A stretch of 64,000 nucleotides of DNA from Coenobita brevimanus (GCA_032717465.1 CM064632.1:31099593-31163592), one strand, 5' to 3'. Positions 18,342 through 30,009 are shown, counted from the stretch's first letter. Translations and numbers: made by a program. The notes: a model not told the origin generated them from the sequence alone.

Positions 18342-20552
18342 TTACAGAATTTTGAAAAGGTACCGCCTGATATCCAAAGTTAAGCACAAATTAGGTACGT
18401 TACGATTAGTGAAGACTATAGCGGCACACTTACGGACAGAAAACTTAAATCCCCACTGCAAGGCCCATTGGTGAACGGAGTCAAGGGCTGCTTGAATTCG
18501 CCCAGCCAAAAATTGTGCATTACGGGAAGAGTGCCATATTGCACAATCGTCAGCGTAGAGCGAGTATTTAAGATTCTTCGGGATGGGAGCTGATGACAGA
18601 ATATCATTGATCATAATACTAAATAAAGTAGGACTAAGCACACTTCCCTGTGGCACCCCGTTTTCCTGGATAAATATATCCGATGTTACGTTACAGGGCA
18701 ATTTGACAGAGAAAGTTCTGTCCCTTAAGAAATTTGAAATGAAAATAGGCAAATTTCCTCTTAAACCATAAGCATAGAGCTTCATTAATATACCGTGTCG
18801 CCATGTCATGTCATAGGCTTTATGGATGTCCAAGAACACCCCTATCATGAATTCTTTATTGGCAAATGCCTCTGCAATACAATGCTCCAAATTCATTAAA
18901 TGATCTAGTGAACTTCTGTATTTACGGAAGCCACATTGTTGATCATTTAACAAATTCTTCGACTCTAAAACAAAAAGAAGCCTATTGTTTACCATACGTT
19001 CCATGACCTTACATAGACAAGAAGTCAGCACAATAGGACGAAATGAAGTGGGATTCATAAGACGACCAGCCTCTTTGGGTATCGGTATGATGTGCGCAAA
19101 GTGCCATGAGTTTGGGAACGTTCGAGACTCCCAAATCTCATTGTACAATGCTAACATCTTAATCAGGTTGTCCTGATTAAGATGCTGGATCATACCATAC
19201 GTGATGGTGTCTGGTCCAGGGCTGGTGTCTTTACAGGAATTAAGGGCAAGGAGCAGTTCATATAGCATAAACTCTTGGTTGTACGGGGAGTCTACGTCTT
19301 CTGTGGCAAAGTCAATGATCTGTGGCTCAGCCATGCGTTTATGATGTTGAAAACGCGGGTCATAATTGGCTGAGCTACTTACATGTGAAAAACTCCTGGC
19401 GAGGATGTTAGCAACGTCCACGGGCTCGTCATAGATGTTATTATTTACTTGCAAGGTGGTGACTGGGAAATATGGGCCTTTATTATTTAATATTCTTATG
19501 GTGGACCAGACTTTACGTAATGGTGTTGTACGAGTCACCGTGGACACAAAGGACCGCCAGGAGTCACGTTTGGCCCTTCTTATTATTCTCCTTGCCTCAG
19601 CCCGTGCCTGTTTGTATGCAATAAAATTTTTCTCAGTGGGCTGACTATCAAAAATCCTGTATCTCCTATTGCGTTTTCTTAATGCTTGTCGGCAATCCGG
19701 CGTCCACCAATGTGCTCTATGCTTTGCATGAACTGTAGAAGTCTTGGAAATAGCAGCCTCAGCCGCGTGTAATATGGATTGGGTTATATTTTCGACCTTA
19801 ACATCTATGGTCTCCCCAGATGTATCTAAATCGACGATCCTTGAGAAGGATCCCCAATCTGCTTTCTTATAGTTAAATTTTGGAGGTGGAGGGTCCGAAA
19901 CGATGTCGTGTGTATAAGAAAGACAGATGGGGAAATGATCACTTCCCAAGGAGTCGTCATAAGGATTCCATAAAAAATTTTGATGTATACCAGGGGAGGC
20001 CAAAGATAAGTCAATGGCCGAAAAGTTACCAGTACGATCATCTAGACGAGTCGCTCTACCATCGTTCAGAAGACAGAGGTTGGACTGCAGTATTAGGTCG
20101 GTTACTTGCTCCCCACGACCATCAATCCTCAAGCTACCCCATTGATAGTGATGGGCGTTAAAATCGCCCAACACTAACTTATTTCCAGGCAGATGTTCAA
20201 ATAGTGAATATAAAGCATCACTATCAATGAGGCCATGTGGAGGACAATACAGAGAACAAATAGACAGATACGTGTTATTAAATTTTACTCTGCATGCGAC
20301 CGCTTCCAGAGTAGAATTTAGAATCATTTCCGTTTGTGGGTGTGATTTGTGTGTGTATATGGCGACTCCGTGACCTTCATATCTTCTATACGAGTGGTAG
20401 TGTTTTAACTGTGGAGGATCAGGGTGATCCTCCAGGCGCGTCTCCTGTAAAGAAACAACGTCTGGCCTGTGTATAGAAAGCAAGATTGTTATATTGTGTA
20501 ACTTATTCCCAATACCTCTACAATTCCACTGTAGTATAGTAAATGCGGCGGT
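18342..20552 (-). pseudogene. endonuclease-reverse transcriptase (ORF2) of the I-like element
   Basis: An open stretch of ~737 codons beginning just after a TAA at 20553-20555. APE-type endonuclease: ILQWNCRGIGNKLHN, LQETRL, LGDFNAHHYQWG and GSDHFPI, all catalytic residues present. [48 protein letters not shown] and catalytic YADD. The conserved endonuclease start (QWNCRG) lies upstream of any in-frame ATG, so initiation depends on ORF1 translation or has been lost. It ends with a frameshift into the next segment. Proteins of this type nick chromosomal DNA and copy their own RNA at the nick. Confidence 0.9.
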
Positions 20553-21890
20553 TTAAGATTTACGAGGGGGGCCAGTGTGTTTAGTTTTTTTATGCCCCCC
20601 GCGACCAGGCGAGTGGCTACTGGGGGACCTTTCCCGGTGCTTGCTGATGGAAACCTACATATTATCGTCAATAACAAGGCTCCCAGATTCCACTGAGGCA
20701 GAGCTATTCTTCCTCTCCCTCGCTGGACTAGGAGCAGGGAGGACATGAGGACGTGGCTTTGAAAGGATAGTGAAGTTATGTTTTACAGTCTTGTCAGGCT
20801 TCAATTTAGGCTTGACTGACTGAGAAGCAACAGCGGCCTGTGAGTATGATGAAGCTTTAGGGAGGTCAGTTAGAGAGTTGAATTGTACAGGAGGCTCAGA
20901 GGTGGAGGTGGAGGTAGAGTGAGTGACCTGATTAACAAGCACAAGATCAGTCTGCGTCTCCACAGTGCACATCACAGGGCGGGACATCACCGCCGAAGCA
21001 TAGGACCTATTCGGTGTGGGAGTTGCATGCAACTCCTTCACCTTTTTCCTTGCTTCGTAGAAAGAGATGCCCTCAGTCGTCTTCACCACACAGACCTCTT
21101 TCTCCTCCTTCCACCTGGGACAATCCGTAGAGGAAGTGAAGTGAGCACCCTTGCAGTGAAAGCAGCTGACAACCTCTGATGTGCAATGTTCAGCATCGTG
21201 ACTTTGTGTTGTGCTCTTGCCACAGACTGATTGAGAAGCCCGACAAGACTTTTCATGATGTCCATATAACTGACATCGTAAACAACGAAGTGGGTTAGGG
21301 ATGTATGTCCTGACGTTAACAATTTCATACCCTACTTTGATATGGGTTGGGAGAGTCACTTTGCCAAAAGTCAATATAACAGTTGCCGTTTTCGTCCTCC
21401 TGCCCTCAGAAAATCTCGTGATGAAACGGGCTTCAATTACATCTTCTTGAGCAAGTTCACGTATGATGTCTTCCTCTTCCATGACCATGAGGTCCCTGCA
21501 AGTGATGACTCCCTTGCAGGAATTCATGGAGTGAGGGATCGTCGGCACAACATCTTAGCAATGGAATTTGCTCAACTTCATCAAATCCATAACCTGGGAC
21601 GAATTTGCAGTCATTGCTAGGAGATCTCCGCTAGCAACTTTTTTCACCTGTTCTACCTCTCCTGCACATCCATCAATCACCTTCTTGATAATGAAGGGAT
21701 TGAGGCTGGACAGGGGAGTAGAACCAACTGCGTGCAGCAAAACAAAACTCGCATTTTTTACGTCAATGTCTAGCAGAGGGCGTGTCCGGGGCCGTTCAGT
21801 CTGGGGGCAGTCAGTCCGTGAGACAGTCGGGGGTCGGTCAGGACTACCTCCCCCCCTGAAGGGAGGGGAGGCAGTAGGGGTGTCCGTCAT
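20553..21890 (-). pseudogene. ORF1 (gag-like zinc-knuckle protein) of the I-like element
   Basis: The start is taken at ATG 21888-21890 (MTDTPTASPPF); an upstream ATG at 21950 is also in frame. The N-terminal part is Pro/Arg-rich. A TAA at 21555-21557 interrupts, then the same frame gives a retroelement gag region (ILTFGKVTLPTHIKVGYEI) and a run of Cys/His knuckles (CLRCQLYGHHEKSC, CFHCKGAHFTSSTDC), RNA-binding in this family. A TAG at 20655 is followed by 33 more coding-like basic codons (SKHRERSPSSHSPGRGG..) before the TAA at 20553. The terminal stop of the active ancestor could therefore have been either one. Confidence 0.85.
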
Positions 21891-22470
21891 AGTACCACTC
21901 CCCCCTAGAGGGGGAAGTGGGAAGAAGACGGGAAAACAAACAAGGGACAAACAACCCGGGGCAAAACACCTAAATCTGAGGTTGCCCTCTCAAACCACTC
22001 CAGGGAGGCCCGACCGTGTTGCTTCACGCCCCAGAGCGATCAGTGGGGGGGATCCTCCGTGGGCAATAAGCAAAGGTAAACTCAGTATAACGGTACAGAC
22101 ACCTACTGTACCTAGCTAGAGGGAGGGGAGGAAAATGAGTACTAGCTAATCCTAACTTTAATTAAAAAACGCCCTAGTGGCGACAAAACAAAACTAATGC
22201 CGGTGAGGCAACCCTGCAACTAGAGAAGAGTTCAGCACACGTCCACCCTCTTCACAACCATCCATCAAAGTCCGGCCGTGACTTAGTGTGCAGCCTTACT
22301 TACAGCAAACATGTGATCGACAAGATGAAACGAAGCACAGGGTTGGAGCCGCTGCAGTACTAGAGTCTGGAGGCTGGTCGGACCCCGGAGCCTTATTTCG
22401 TGTTGTCTTTCGCATATTTGAAGCAAGTGTGGCTGCATCCTTAGATACTCAGGCTGGAAACTCCAATAGA

Positions 22471-22894
22471 TGACTGGAAGTTTTTGTATCTTAAAGTGCT
22501 GCCGGGGATTTAAGTCTGTGTCCTGCGCATAATATTTAATGTTCTGGCCTACATTAGCATCGTTTTTGGTCCCTGGTTCCTGAATAGGAAATTATGAGTT
22601 TGGGTGTTAACGTTATTCTTTCTTTTTTTCTTTCTTTTTTTTTTAATGAGTAGGTAGGAACCACGAACAGGAAATCGCACAAACAGAAATTTCAGTAGAA
22701 TCAATGGCCGTCCTTTGTTGATCCTCTCGGTATAATGGCGATTGTTTCTTTTTCTTCTTTTACCAGATGATTTTATTGAGATTCTTTGAAGAGTTTAACC
22801 TAAAATATATCTAACTCCAGTTTGTAAAATTTTTCGTATGCATATTTTAGACGTGCGGAAAAGAAGAGACAAGATTATGTTGCAGTAGTGGTAG
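22471..22894. other. no recognisable feature
   Basis: AT-rich unique-looking sequence with T-rich runs (22618-22645). No open frame with protein-like composition, no repeat boundary. Confidence 0.6.
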
Positions 22895-23035
22895 TAGTAG
22901 TTTATGAGAGAGGGAAGTTTAAGTGTGGGGGAGGGCACCGAAATGGCATGGGACACGGTGACATGGAGGTGATTCGTTTGTGGCCACCCCAAACGCAGTT
23001 GAGGTGTCTGGCTATAGATAGATATATAGACAGGA
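22895..23035 (+). mobile_element. RTE LINE 3'-end fragment
   Basis: About 140 bp matching the last part of the RTE element: GGGAGGGCACCGAAATGGC, ATGGAGGTGATTCGTTTG, GTGGCCACCCCAAACGC, then GTGTCTGGCTATAGATAG and a degenerate GATA tail. It is a strongly 5'-truncated insertion on the + strand. Confidence 0.75.
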
Positions 23036-23059
23036 AGATGTTGTAGTATCAGTAGCAAT

Positions 23060-23280
23060 AATGGTCGTTGTTGTTGTTGTTGTTGTCCCAAGTTCATCTG
23101 AAACGTGAACACAGTGAACTACAGGCAGAAACTGCTCATCTCCATCAGTCCACTGTCCTACTTTCGGACGATAGGGAGGGAGTTGAGGGACGTTTGTATA
23201 TCAGGGAAGAGGAGCCACTGGGTTATATCAGTGCCACCACGTGAAGGCGTCCCTCTCCATCACCACGATATTGGAGTGAC
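23060..23280 (-). mobile_element. SINE-C copy 1
   Basis: A dispersed ~180-bp repeat also found at 45200-45420 and 53395-53560. Shared blocks on the + strand: GTTCATYTGAAA, CAGTGRACT, GGGAGGGAG, CGTTTGTATATC, ATCAGTGCCACCAC and TGAAGGCGT. (GTT)n at 23068-23085 looks like an (AAC)n tail, suggesting minus orientation. No tRNA or 5S head is recognised, so calling it a SINE is inference. Confidence 0.55.
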
Positions 23281-23622
23281 ACTGTTAATCAGACGCTCAT
23301 GTTCCGCTAAAGACCCAAGAAAGCATCAAAGTAGTCTTTTGATGTTTCATTGCGTTTTGGTCCACCCAATGCTCATTTTCCTCTTCCGTCACCACATTTG
23401 AAATAGGACTTGAAATGGTGAATCCTGACGTGGTTGTGATGCTGGTCATGTGCTTTGTTGCTGTGGTGATGATGGTGATGGTGGTGTGTAGTTTGTTGTT
23501 GTGGTGGTGTTGGTAGTGGTAGTGGTGGTGGTGAAGTTGTAGTGATGCTGGTGGTGATGTGGATGTGATAGCGGTGGTAGTGGTGGTGGTGGTGGAGTGA
23601 GGGTTGTTGCTGTAGTGATGGT

Positions 23623-23626
<4 letters not shown>
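23281..23626. repeat. TGG/TGA-rich low complexity, left of LINE
   Basis: From ~23430 irregular GTGGTGATG-type sequence; the preceding ~150 bp is unassigned. Together with 26913-27140 it was one tract before the LINE inserted. His/Thr-rich open frames here are artefacts. Confidence 0.75.
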
Positions 23627-23657
<31 letters not shown>

Positions 23658-26600
23658 CGAGGAAGAAGGAACCAAAGGCCATGAGCCCGCAGTAACAGTT
23701 CCCTCCAAGAGAAAAACAAAATACAATAGAGAGCCAAATTCAAGATCCGATCATTTTGAGATGCCTGGACACACTACGTTTGAAAGACTGGAGATCATAG
23801 GCAGGAGGAAATACAGACAGAGGGAGACAGTTCCAGAGCTGACCTGTTGCATAAATGAAAGACTGGGAGTAACGGTTAACTCTTGCATTAGAGAGTTGGA
23901 CAGAAAAGGGATGAGAGTTTGCTGCCAGACGGGTGCTACGCGCCCGTCGTAGAGGTGGAGGAATGCAAGCAGACAGTTCAGAGGAGCAGTGACCATTAAA
24001 GTAGCGATAGAAAAGAGATAAAGATGCAACAGTGCGGCGAAGAGACAGAGGTTGAAGGGAGTCAGTAAGAGGAGGAGAGTTAATGAGACGAAAAGCCTTT
24101 GACTCCACCCTATTGAGAAGAGCTGTATGTGGGGAGCCTCCCCACACATGAGAGTTGTACTCCACACAGGGGCGGATAAAACCTCTGTATAGAGTCAACA
24201 ATTGTGCAGGGGTAAAGAAAGAGCGGAGTCGGCTTAGCACACCCAATCTCTTGGAAGCAGATTTTACAAGAGATGTAATATGATCTTTCCAAGATAAGTC
24301 CCGAGTAAATGAAACCCCAAGCATGTTCAAGGATGATGCAGGATTAATCTGAATATTATTAAACATTAGTGGGTATACCTGTGGAAGATTTTGTCGGGTT
24401 GATAGGTGTAAGAACTGAGTCTTAGATGCATTAAAGACAACCATATTATTTTTACCCCAGTCAGAGATATGAGCCAAGTCAGACATTAGGTGTGCCATAG
24501 CCTCATCCCTTGTTTCTTGAAGTAACTGTTGAGATGGGCGTTGCGGGAACCGAATGGAAAGATGAAGGGTGGAGTCATCAGCGTATGAGTGGATAGGGTT
24601 AGATGTACAGCTTAGAAGATCATTGATGAATAAAAGGAAGAGAGTTGGTGATAGGACAGAGCCCTGAGGAACACCACTGTTGATAGATCTAGGAGAAGAA
24701 CGATGGCCGTCTACGACAGCGGCTATAGAACGACCAGAAAGGAAGCTAGCGATGAAGGCACAGATAGAAGGATAGAAACCGTAGGAGGGCAGTTTGGAAA
24801 TTAAAGATTTATGCCAGACTCGATCGAAAGCCTTTGAGATGTCAAGTGCAATGGCAAAGCTTTCGCCAAAGTCCCGAAAGGAGGATGACCAGGAGTCTGA
24901 AAGGTAGGTGAGAAGATCGCCAGTGGAGCGTCCCTGACGGAACCCATACTGACGATCGGAAAGAAGGTTGTGATAGGAAAGATGCCTTAAAATTTTTTTA
25001 TTAAGAATTGACTCGAAAACTTTTGAAATACAGGACGTTAAAGCAATTGGACGATAGTTGGAGGGTTGGGAGTGGTCACCCTTCTTTGGGACTGGCTGAA
25101 TGAGAGCAAACTTCCAGCAAGAAGGAAAGGTACAAGTTGACAGACAAAGGCGAAATAGCTTGCCTAGGCAGGGTGTAAGCACAGAAGCACAGTTTTTGAG
25201 AACAACAGGAGGGACTCCATCAGGCCCATATGCCTTGTTAGTACTGAGGCCAGTAATGGCAGAAAATACATCAACTGAAGAAATTTTAATGTCAGCCATG
25301 AGGAAGTCAGAGGGGGAAGTGATGGAGGAACAGCACCGGAATCGTCTAAGGTGGAATTGGAGGAGAAAGTTCTGTGCGAAGAGATCTGCTTTATCAGTAG
25401 AAGAAATAGCTACAGAACCATCAGAGTAGAAAAGAGGAGGGAAGGATGATGAGGTAAAGTTGTTAGAAAGATTTTTGGCAAGGTGCCAGAAGGAGCGAGA
25501 AGAATTCGAGTTGGAGAGTTGAGAGCATTTAGTATGGATGAAATTATTTTTAGTAGAGCGAAGAACAGACTTAGCACGATTCCGGGCAGAAACGTAAAGA
25601 TTATGTGATTCAGGGGTGGGTTGGCTCCGGTACCTTTTGTAGGCCCTCTCCTTGTTGCGGACAGCATTAGAACAAGCGTGATTAAACCAAGGCTTTCTTG
25701 CGTTAGTCAAAGGATATGAGAAAGGAATGTATGCTTCCATGCCCGAGAGAATAACCTCCGTAATGCGCAAGGCACACTCAGATGTCTCACGGCCATGGAA
25801 GCAATAATCATTCCAGGGAAAATCAAAGAAGTACTGCCTGAGGGCCTCCCAGTTCGCAGCTCCAAAATGCCAGAGACGACGTTTCCCTGGAGGGTCCGCA
25901 GGCCGTACTGGAGCGATAGGACAGGTTAAGGTAATAAGGTTGTGATCGGAGGAGCCCAACGGAGAGAAAAGATTAACAGAGTAAGCAGAAGGATTGGTTG
26001 TGAGGAAGAGGTCAAGTATGTTGGAGCTCTCTCCAAGGCGGTCAGGGATACGGGTAGGGTGCTGTACAAGCTGCTCTAGGTCATTAAGGATAGAAAAGAT
26101 GTAGGCTTGTTCACCAGGTGGATCCGTGAAAGGAGAGGAGAGCCAAAGGTGGTGGTGAACATTGAAATCTCCGAGAATGGAGATTTCAGAGAAAGGAGAA
26201 ATGGACAGAATGTGTTCCATCGTAGAAGTAAGATAGTCGAAGAATTTTTGATAGTCAGTAGAATTAGGGGATAAGTAAACAGCACAGATATATTTAGTCA
26301 GAGAATGACAGGAAAGCCGAAGCCAGAGAGTGGAGAATTCAGAAGAATCAAGTTCAGGAACACGAGAGCAAGATAAGTCGTTGCGTATGTATACACAACA
26401 GCCACCTTTGGCTTTGAAATGAGTATAGAGAAAGTAGGAGGATACAGAAAAGGGTTTGCTGTCAGTTGCCTCAGACAGCTGAGTCTCCGTTAGAAAAAGA
26501 AGGTGAGGTTTAGAGGAGGAGAGGTGGTGCTCAACAGAGCGAAAGTTAGATGAAAGGCCGCGAATGTTGCAGAAATGAAGAAGAAGAGAGTCAGACAGTG

Positions 26601-26912
26601 GTTCCAGGCACCTCGAGTCGTCACCGGGAGAGGGGCAGATGGCGGGGGCATTTATGGTCCCCCCCCTGGGGACTCCGAGGCTGGGTGAATCAACGCCATT
26701 TTTGGTTAATTTTGAATAGGAAGTGTAGTGTGTACTGTGCATGTAGTTTGGTGAAGATAGATAGAGAAATTTGTACTGGAGAGCATGCTGGCCTACTCTC
26801 TGTGTAACTGAGACACTGAAAAAGTTCAGCAAAGGGGGATGGTCAGGAACTAGTCCTGAGGGCTGATGAAACGGGAGCTCCAGCACTCCCTGTCATCAGC
26901 TTTCCATCCCAT
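23627..26912 (-). mobile_element. CR1/Jockey-like LINE with intact ORF2
   Basis: A minus-strand non-LTR element. The 3' end is a poly-A tail (T run at ~23627-23655 on the + strand) following an ~85-bp 3' UTR. The 5' boundary is near 26912, where TGG-rich flanking sequence resumes. No ORF1 is present, so the copy is either 5'-truncated just upstream of ORF2 or the family is single-ORF. It inserted into a GTGGTGATG-rich tract, which hides any target duplication. Confidence 0.85.
23740..26886 (-). CDS. endonuclease-reverse transcriptase, uninterrupted
   Basis: A 1,048-codon open frame with no stop or frameshift. APE-type endonuclease: N107 in FCNIRG, E134 in FLTETQ, D240 and N242 in LGDFNVHH, D314/H315 in [29 protein letters not shown] from ~599, motif [12 protein letters not shown] at 681-691, motif [21 protein letters not shown] around 737-756 and catalytic YADD at 768-771. 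The thumb and C-terminal region include [17 protein letters not shown] and [12 protein letters not shown]. No RNase H. The true start may be M49 or a later position, because the first ~100 residues are low-complexity and unlike a catalytic domain. Motifs match the CR1/Jockey group; the clade is not certain. An intact frame implies a recent insertion and possibly a retained enzyme. Confidence 0.93.
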   Translation of the reverse strand: MLELPFHQPSGLVPDHPPLLNFFSVSVTQRVGQHALQYKFLYLSSPNYMHSTHYTSYSKLTKNGVDSPSLGVPRGGTINAPAICPSPGDDSRCLEPLSDSLLLHFCNIRGLSSNFRSVEHHLSSSKPHLLFLTETQLSEATDSKPFSVSSYFLYTHFKAKGGCCVYIRNDLSCSRVPELDSSEFSTLWLRLSCHSLTKYICAVYLSPNSTDYQKFFDYLTSTMEHILSISPFSEISILGDFNVHHHLWLSSPFTDPPGEQAYIFSILNDLEQLVQHPTRIPDRLGESSNILDLFLTTNPSAYSVNLFSPLGSSDHNLITLTCPIAPVRPADPPGKRRLWHFGAANWEALRQYFFDFPWNDYCFHGRETSECALRITEVILSGMEAYIPFSYPLTNARKPWFNHACSNAVRNKERAYKRYRSQPTPESHNLYVSARNRAKSVLRSTKNNFIHTKCSQLSNSNSSRSFWHLAKNLSNNFTSSSFPPLFYSDGSVAISSTDKADLFAQNFLLQFHLRRFRCCSSITSPSDFLMADIKISSVDVFSAITGLSTNKAYGPDGVPPVVLKNCASVLTPCLGKLFRLCLSTCTFPSCWKFALIQPVPKKGDHSQPSNYRPIALTSCISKVFESILNKKILRHLSYHNLLSDRQYGFRQGRSTGDLLTYLSDSWSSSFRDFGESFAIALDISKAFDRVWHKSLISKLPSYGFYPSICAFIASFLSGRSIAAVVDGHRSSPRSINSGVPQGSVLSPTLFLLFINDLLSCTSNPIHSYADDSTLHLSIRFPQRPSQQLLQETRDEAMAHLMSDLAHISDWGKNNMVVFNASKTQFLHLSTRQNLPQVYPLMFNNIQINPASSLNMLGVSFTRDLSWKDHITSLVKSASKRLGVLSRLRSFFTPAQLLTLYRGFIRPCVEYNSHVWGGSPHTALLNRVESKAFRLINSPPLTDSLQPLSLRRTVASLSLFYRYFNGHCSSELSACIPPPLRRARSTRLAANSHPFSVQLSNARVNRYSQSFIYATGQLWNCLPLSVFPPAYDLQSFKRSVSRHLKMIGS

Positions 26913-27140
26913 GTGGTGGTGATGAAGTGTGGATTGTTGCTGTGATGATGGTGAGTTTGATGGTGGTGGTGGTGAGTGTGTGGATTGTTGCTGTGATGAT
27001 GGTGAGTTTGATGGTTGTGGTGGTGAGTGTGGTGGTGCAGGTGTGTCGAAGGAGGTATCAGCAGTGGTTGTGATGGTGTTGTAGGCTTTAGTGTAAGGGT
27101 GATGATACAGTGTTTGTTGGTATGGTGGTGATGGTAGTGA
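26913..27140. repeat. TGG/TGA-rich low complexity, right of LINE
   Basis: Contains a ~65-bp near-perfect tandem duplication (GTGTGGATTGTTGCTGTGAT..GAGTTTGATGGT, at ~26930 and ~26978). It continues the tract at 23430-23626. Confidence 0.75.
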
Positions 27141-27333
27141 TGACTTACCACTATGCATCCCACGGCCACTTACCCACCGTCATTCCCCTTGTGATGAGGC
27201 GATATCCTTCACGTTGGTTAGTCCTTAAGTTTTTTACCTCCTTCAATCCAGTGACGTCCTTCAGTATATTCCTACTGCCTCTTGACGATTCTATTGGGCT
27301 TAGAACACCTTGACACGTGTTCTTGTTCAGTAT
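27141..27333. other. no recognisable feature
   Basis: Unique-looking sequence between the TGG-rich tract and the first MITE-B copy; nothing assignable. Confidence 0.5.
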
Positions 27334-27502
27334 GGAAGCTCCCTAAATCTTCTTCCCAGCGATTTATTTTTGGATATAGATTGTTACTATCCTTTTGGAC
27401 GATGCAGAGTATGGTGATATTGGAAGGATTTATGTAACATAGAAGACAGTAAGGCGTAATAAACAAAATAAATCGCTTAGGAATAGGTGTTAGGGAGCTT
27501 CC
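27334..27502. repeat. MITE-B copy 1
   Basis: A foldback element of ~170 bp. The left arm GGAAGCTCCCTAA..TCTTC..GCGATTTATTTTT mirrors the right arm AAAATAAATCGCTTAGG..AGGTGTTAGGGAGCTTCC, ~35-bp terminal inverted repeats. Further copies: 27704-27888, 47949-48132, 49108-49625 (interrupted), 52622-52795, 55193-55374, 55441-55668. Flanks often carry GAATACGAG just outside. No coding capacity; superfamily unknown. Confidence 0.75.
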
Positions 27503-27703
27503 TCAGCCAACGAGAATACGAGCCCTTGGCAGTGAGAGGGTTAATGAAGGCTGTATCTAACCCATCCAGTTCGAAAGATTCTCCTGCGTTGAATAAAATC
27601 GTCTGGGAGTTGTTGGAGTAGAATGAATGACATGCTGGGGCTGAATTGGTGAATTTTCACAGTTTAACTTCGTCACTCAGACCTGGGACAGTATTCTCGT
27701 GCT

Positions 27704-27888
27704 GTTAGGAAGTTTACTAACACCTCATCTTTACCGGTTTATTTCTGATTCTTCTTCGGTACTGTATTCGTGTATGTTATTCGTGCAATGTGTGTCTGCA
27801 ATAAAAAGATGTAATAAGCAAAAAGGAGGATATTAATGGATGACCTGAAAAATAAATCATTAAGGAAAAGATGTTAGGATCCTTCCTG
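27704..27888. repeat. MITE-B copy 2
   Basis: Arms TTAGGAAGTTTACTAACACC and AAATAAATCATTAAGG..GATGTTAGGATCCTTCCT; more diverged than copy 1. Confidence 0.65.
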
Positions 27889-28300
27889 AAAACACGTCGC
27901 CATACATAAACGAGTCGACTAGTAATGTTGTTGTTGTTGTTTTTGGCTCCCAGTAGGTAATTTCGCTCAGCTGGGAGAAACTCTTTACACTCTGTTGATT
28001 TAATGGAAACTTACAAATCGCCTTCAATGCGATTTTTTCCCCAAGTTGAGTAAGTTTGCCAAGCGGTGGCAAGAATAAAGTAAACAAAAAACTGAATGTG
28101 TAAATAGGTGGCATTTTCTTTTTAAACAAACTTGTATTCTATGTTGCAGTATCACAAGATCGTTGTTCGTAACTGTTTAATTTCCGTTTCAAGTTAACAG
28201 TATCTTGCATGATCTCGATGGGTATCACGAGTCGACTACTTCTTTAACAAGATTCAGCATTTTAATATCCTCTTTACTTTTATGAGAGTTAGTTGTACTT
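27889..28300. other. no recognisable feature
   Basis: AT-rich sequence with a (GTT)n run near 27925. No gene or repeat assigned. Confidence 0.5.
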
Positions 28301-28511
28301 CTTGTACTTCAACTTGGTCTAGGTTTTCGTCCCTTTGTAGCTAATTTCCCGTAGCTCAGTGGCAGAAAAAAGACAATGCAACGGCTCAACATACTTTCCA
28401 TAGCACTTTTTCGTGACTAGCACCATGCTCTAGTGTTTATCTCTTGTTGCAGGTCAGTATTGAAGGATAGATGGCAGTTTTAGGCTAAGTTAGAGTAAAA
28501 AGAGTATAGTA
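28301..28511 (-). repeat. MITE-T copy 5
   Basis: Ends GCTAAGTTAGAGTAAAAAGA followed by GTATAGT, one of the best-preserved right termini. The left terminus is eroded (CTTGTACTTCAACTTGG). It contains the internal CGTAGCTCAGTGGCAGAAAA and CATAGCACTTTTTCGTGACT blocks. Confidence 0.75.
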
Positions 28512-29097
28512 ACTCACATTATACAGGCGCTACAAAAAAATGTTAGTTGCAGGATGGCATTGCAGTATCCTCCACAATAAAGGCCAATTAAACTATCCTA
28601 AGATAATTGTTTTCACCATTTTAATTTCCCTGTCATGTTCAGGCTATTTGGATACCTGGGTTGCTTGTCATTTAAATCCACTGCTGATTCTAGGATATGT
28701 TTTTTGAATGTAATAATATTCATTCCTCTTTGAAAACTTGTATATATCTGCTTTGTATATCATGGTCAACTCTTAACTCCATGATAACAGTTATCACAGT
28801 TTTACTTTCTGCTTCAGCTTTTAATCAGTTGCATATCTGTTCTGTTCATTAAAAGGGTCCTCTGCTGACTCTTACACAACTGTTTTTAACTCCTCTTTTT
28901 TTTTTTAATTTCCGTTTTACGTTCAAAGTTTTTGCATATCTGGTTTGTATATCATAGAAGTTCACTACCGACTCTCCTGTTACGATCTCCGCAAAAAAGC
29001 ATCCTTTCCCCTATTCAAACATTCGCGCTCTGGGTGCGGCCATTTACATGTAAATTAAGTTTACAATGGTATAATGCCAAACGTATGGACGCGAGAG

Positions 29098-29102
<5 letters not shown>
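28512..29102. other. no recognisable feature
   Basis: AT-rich non-coding sequence. Three loosely similar ~110-bp stretches contain TTAATTTCC..TGTTCA and GCATATCTG-type words, perhaps an old tandem repeat. Nothing more can be supported. Confidence 0.45.

Positions 29103-29169
<67 letters not shown>
29103..29169. repeat. (GT)n microsatellite
   Basis: 67 bp of pure GT, able in principle to adopt Z-DNA. Confidence 0.98.
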
Positions 29170-29172
<3 letters not shown>

Positions 29173-29640
29173 AAAATAATATTTTATTCAATTTTCCCCA
29201 AATTTGGTGGAAGTCTTGAGTATCAGCCAAGGGACTGACTTTTTGTTTTAGAGAACAGTAGATCATAGGTCAAGGTCACATGGCTAGGTCAACATTAACA
29301 GGTAAGGCAAGTTTGAAATAATTCGATTTTGCGAACAATCGGTGGAAGGTCAAGGTCATGCGGGAAGGTCAAAGGTCAGACTCAGTAGCCAAGATTTTGA
29401 TGTCTATGGACCGAACTTGGTGGAAGGGTGTAGAGACAGGCACCGAAATTAAACAGAGTTTGAGAACAGTTGGAGAAAGGTTAGGTCACATGACAAGGTC
29501 ACCTCAACTGTGATCTGACTTTGACCACAATTAATGTAAGAGGTGAGAGTTAAGCAAGATGTAATGATTTTGTTTTAAGAACCAGTAGTCTAGTCAAGGC
29601 CACAGGGCAAAGTCAAATGGTCGGCTTTGAGATCAGGTGT
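29170..29640 (+). repeat. AGGTCA-rich dispersed repeat
   Basis: Many AGGTCA/AAGGTCA words: GGTCAAGGTCACATGG (~29268), GGTCAAGGTCATGCGG (~29347) and a perfect direct repeat with one-base spacer, AGGTCAAAGGTCA (29366-29378). More lie around 29488-29605. Spacing is irregular, as in degenerate dispersed repeats rather than a designed enhancer. These words are nuclear-receptor half-sites; function is speculative. Confidence 0.5.
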
Positions 29641-29849
29641 AGGGCGCCGTTGTTTCATTTTCTGAGTGCTCGTTATTGTTTTGAAGTTGTTACGCAGATG
29701 TTCAGTGTGTCTTGTCTCTTGTCTCACATAGTCCTATATTCTTCAGAAAGGTTAATTATTCCGAGAGAGTGTCTGCGGTTTGAGCATAATATAGCCTCGG
29801 CCGGACCTGAGTCCTCCTCAGTACCAAAGCTGTTGTATCCTGACAGTAA

Positions 29850-29851
<2 letters not shown>

Positions 29852-29926
<75 letters not shown>
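29852..29926. repeat. (CA)n microsatellite
   Basis: 75 bp of pure CA. Confidence 0.98.
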
Positions 29927-29930
<4 letters not shown>

Positions 29931-30009
29931 CTGAAGGATGGTTTGACTTACTAGTAGACAAAAACATGAAGAGAATGAAATTAAAGGAGTAATATCCATG
30001 CTCGCGTAA

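Larger units (their letters stand above)
16223..22470 (-). mobile_element. I-like non-LTR retrotransposon (ORF1 + EN + RT + RNase H), decayed
   Basis: Read on the minus strand: a probable 5' UTR (~22470-21891), a zinc-knuckle ORF1, an endonuclease/RT ORF2 with a C-terminal RNase H and a further Cys/His tail, then a ~660-bp 3' UTR. The combination of gag-type CCHC fingers with APE-type endonuclease and RNase H is typical of the I/Jockey superfamily (established); the clade is inference. Gag and EN-RT share one reading frame. Damage visible: stops at 21555, 20655, 17863 and 17189 and frameshifts near 18350 and 17420. The 5' limit is uncertain. The 3' limit is set by the T-rich tail near 16223. 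Confidence 0.85.
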
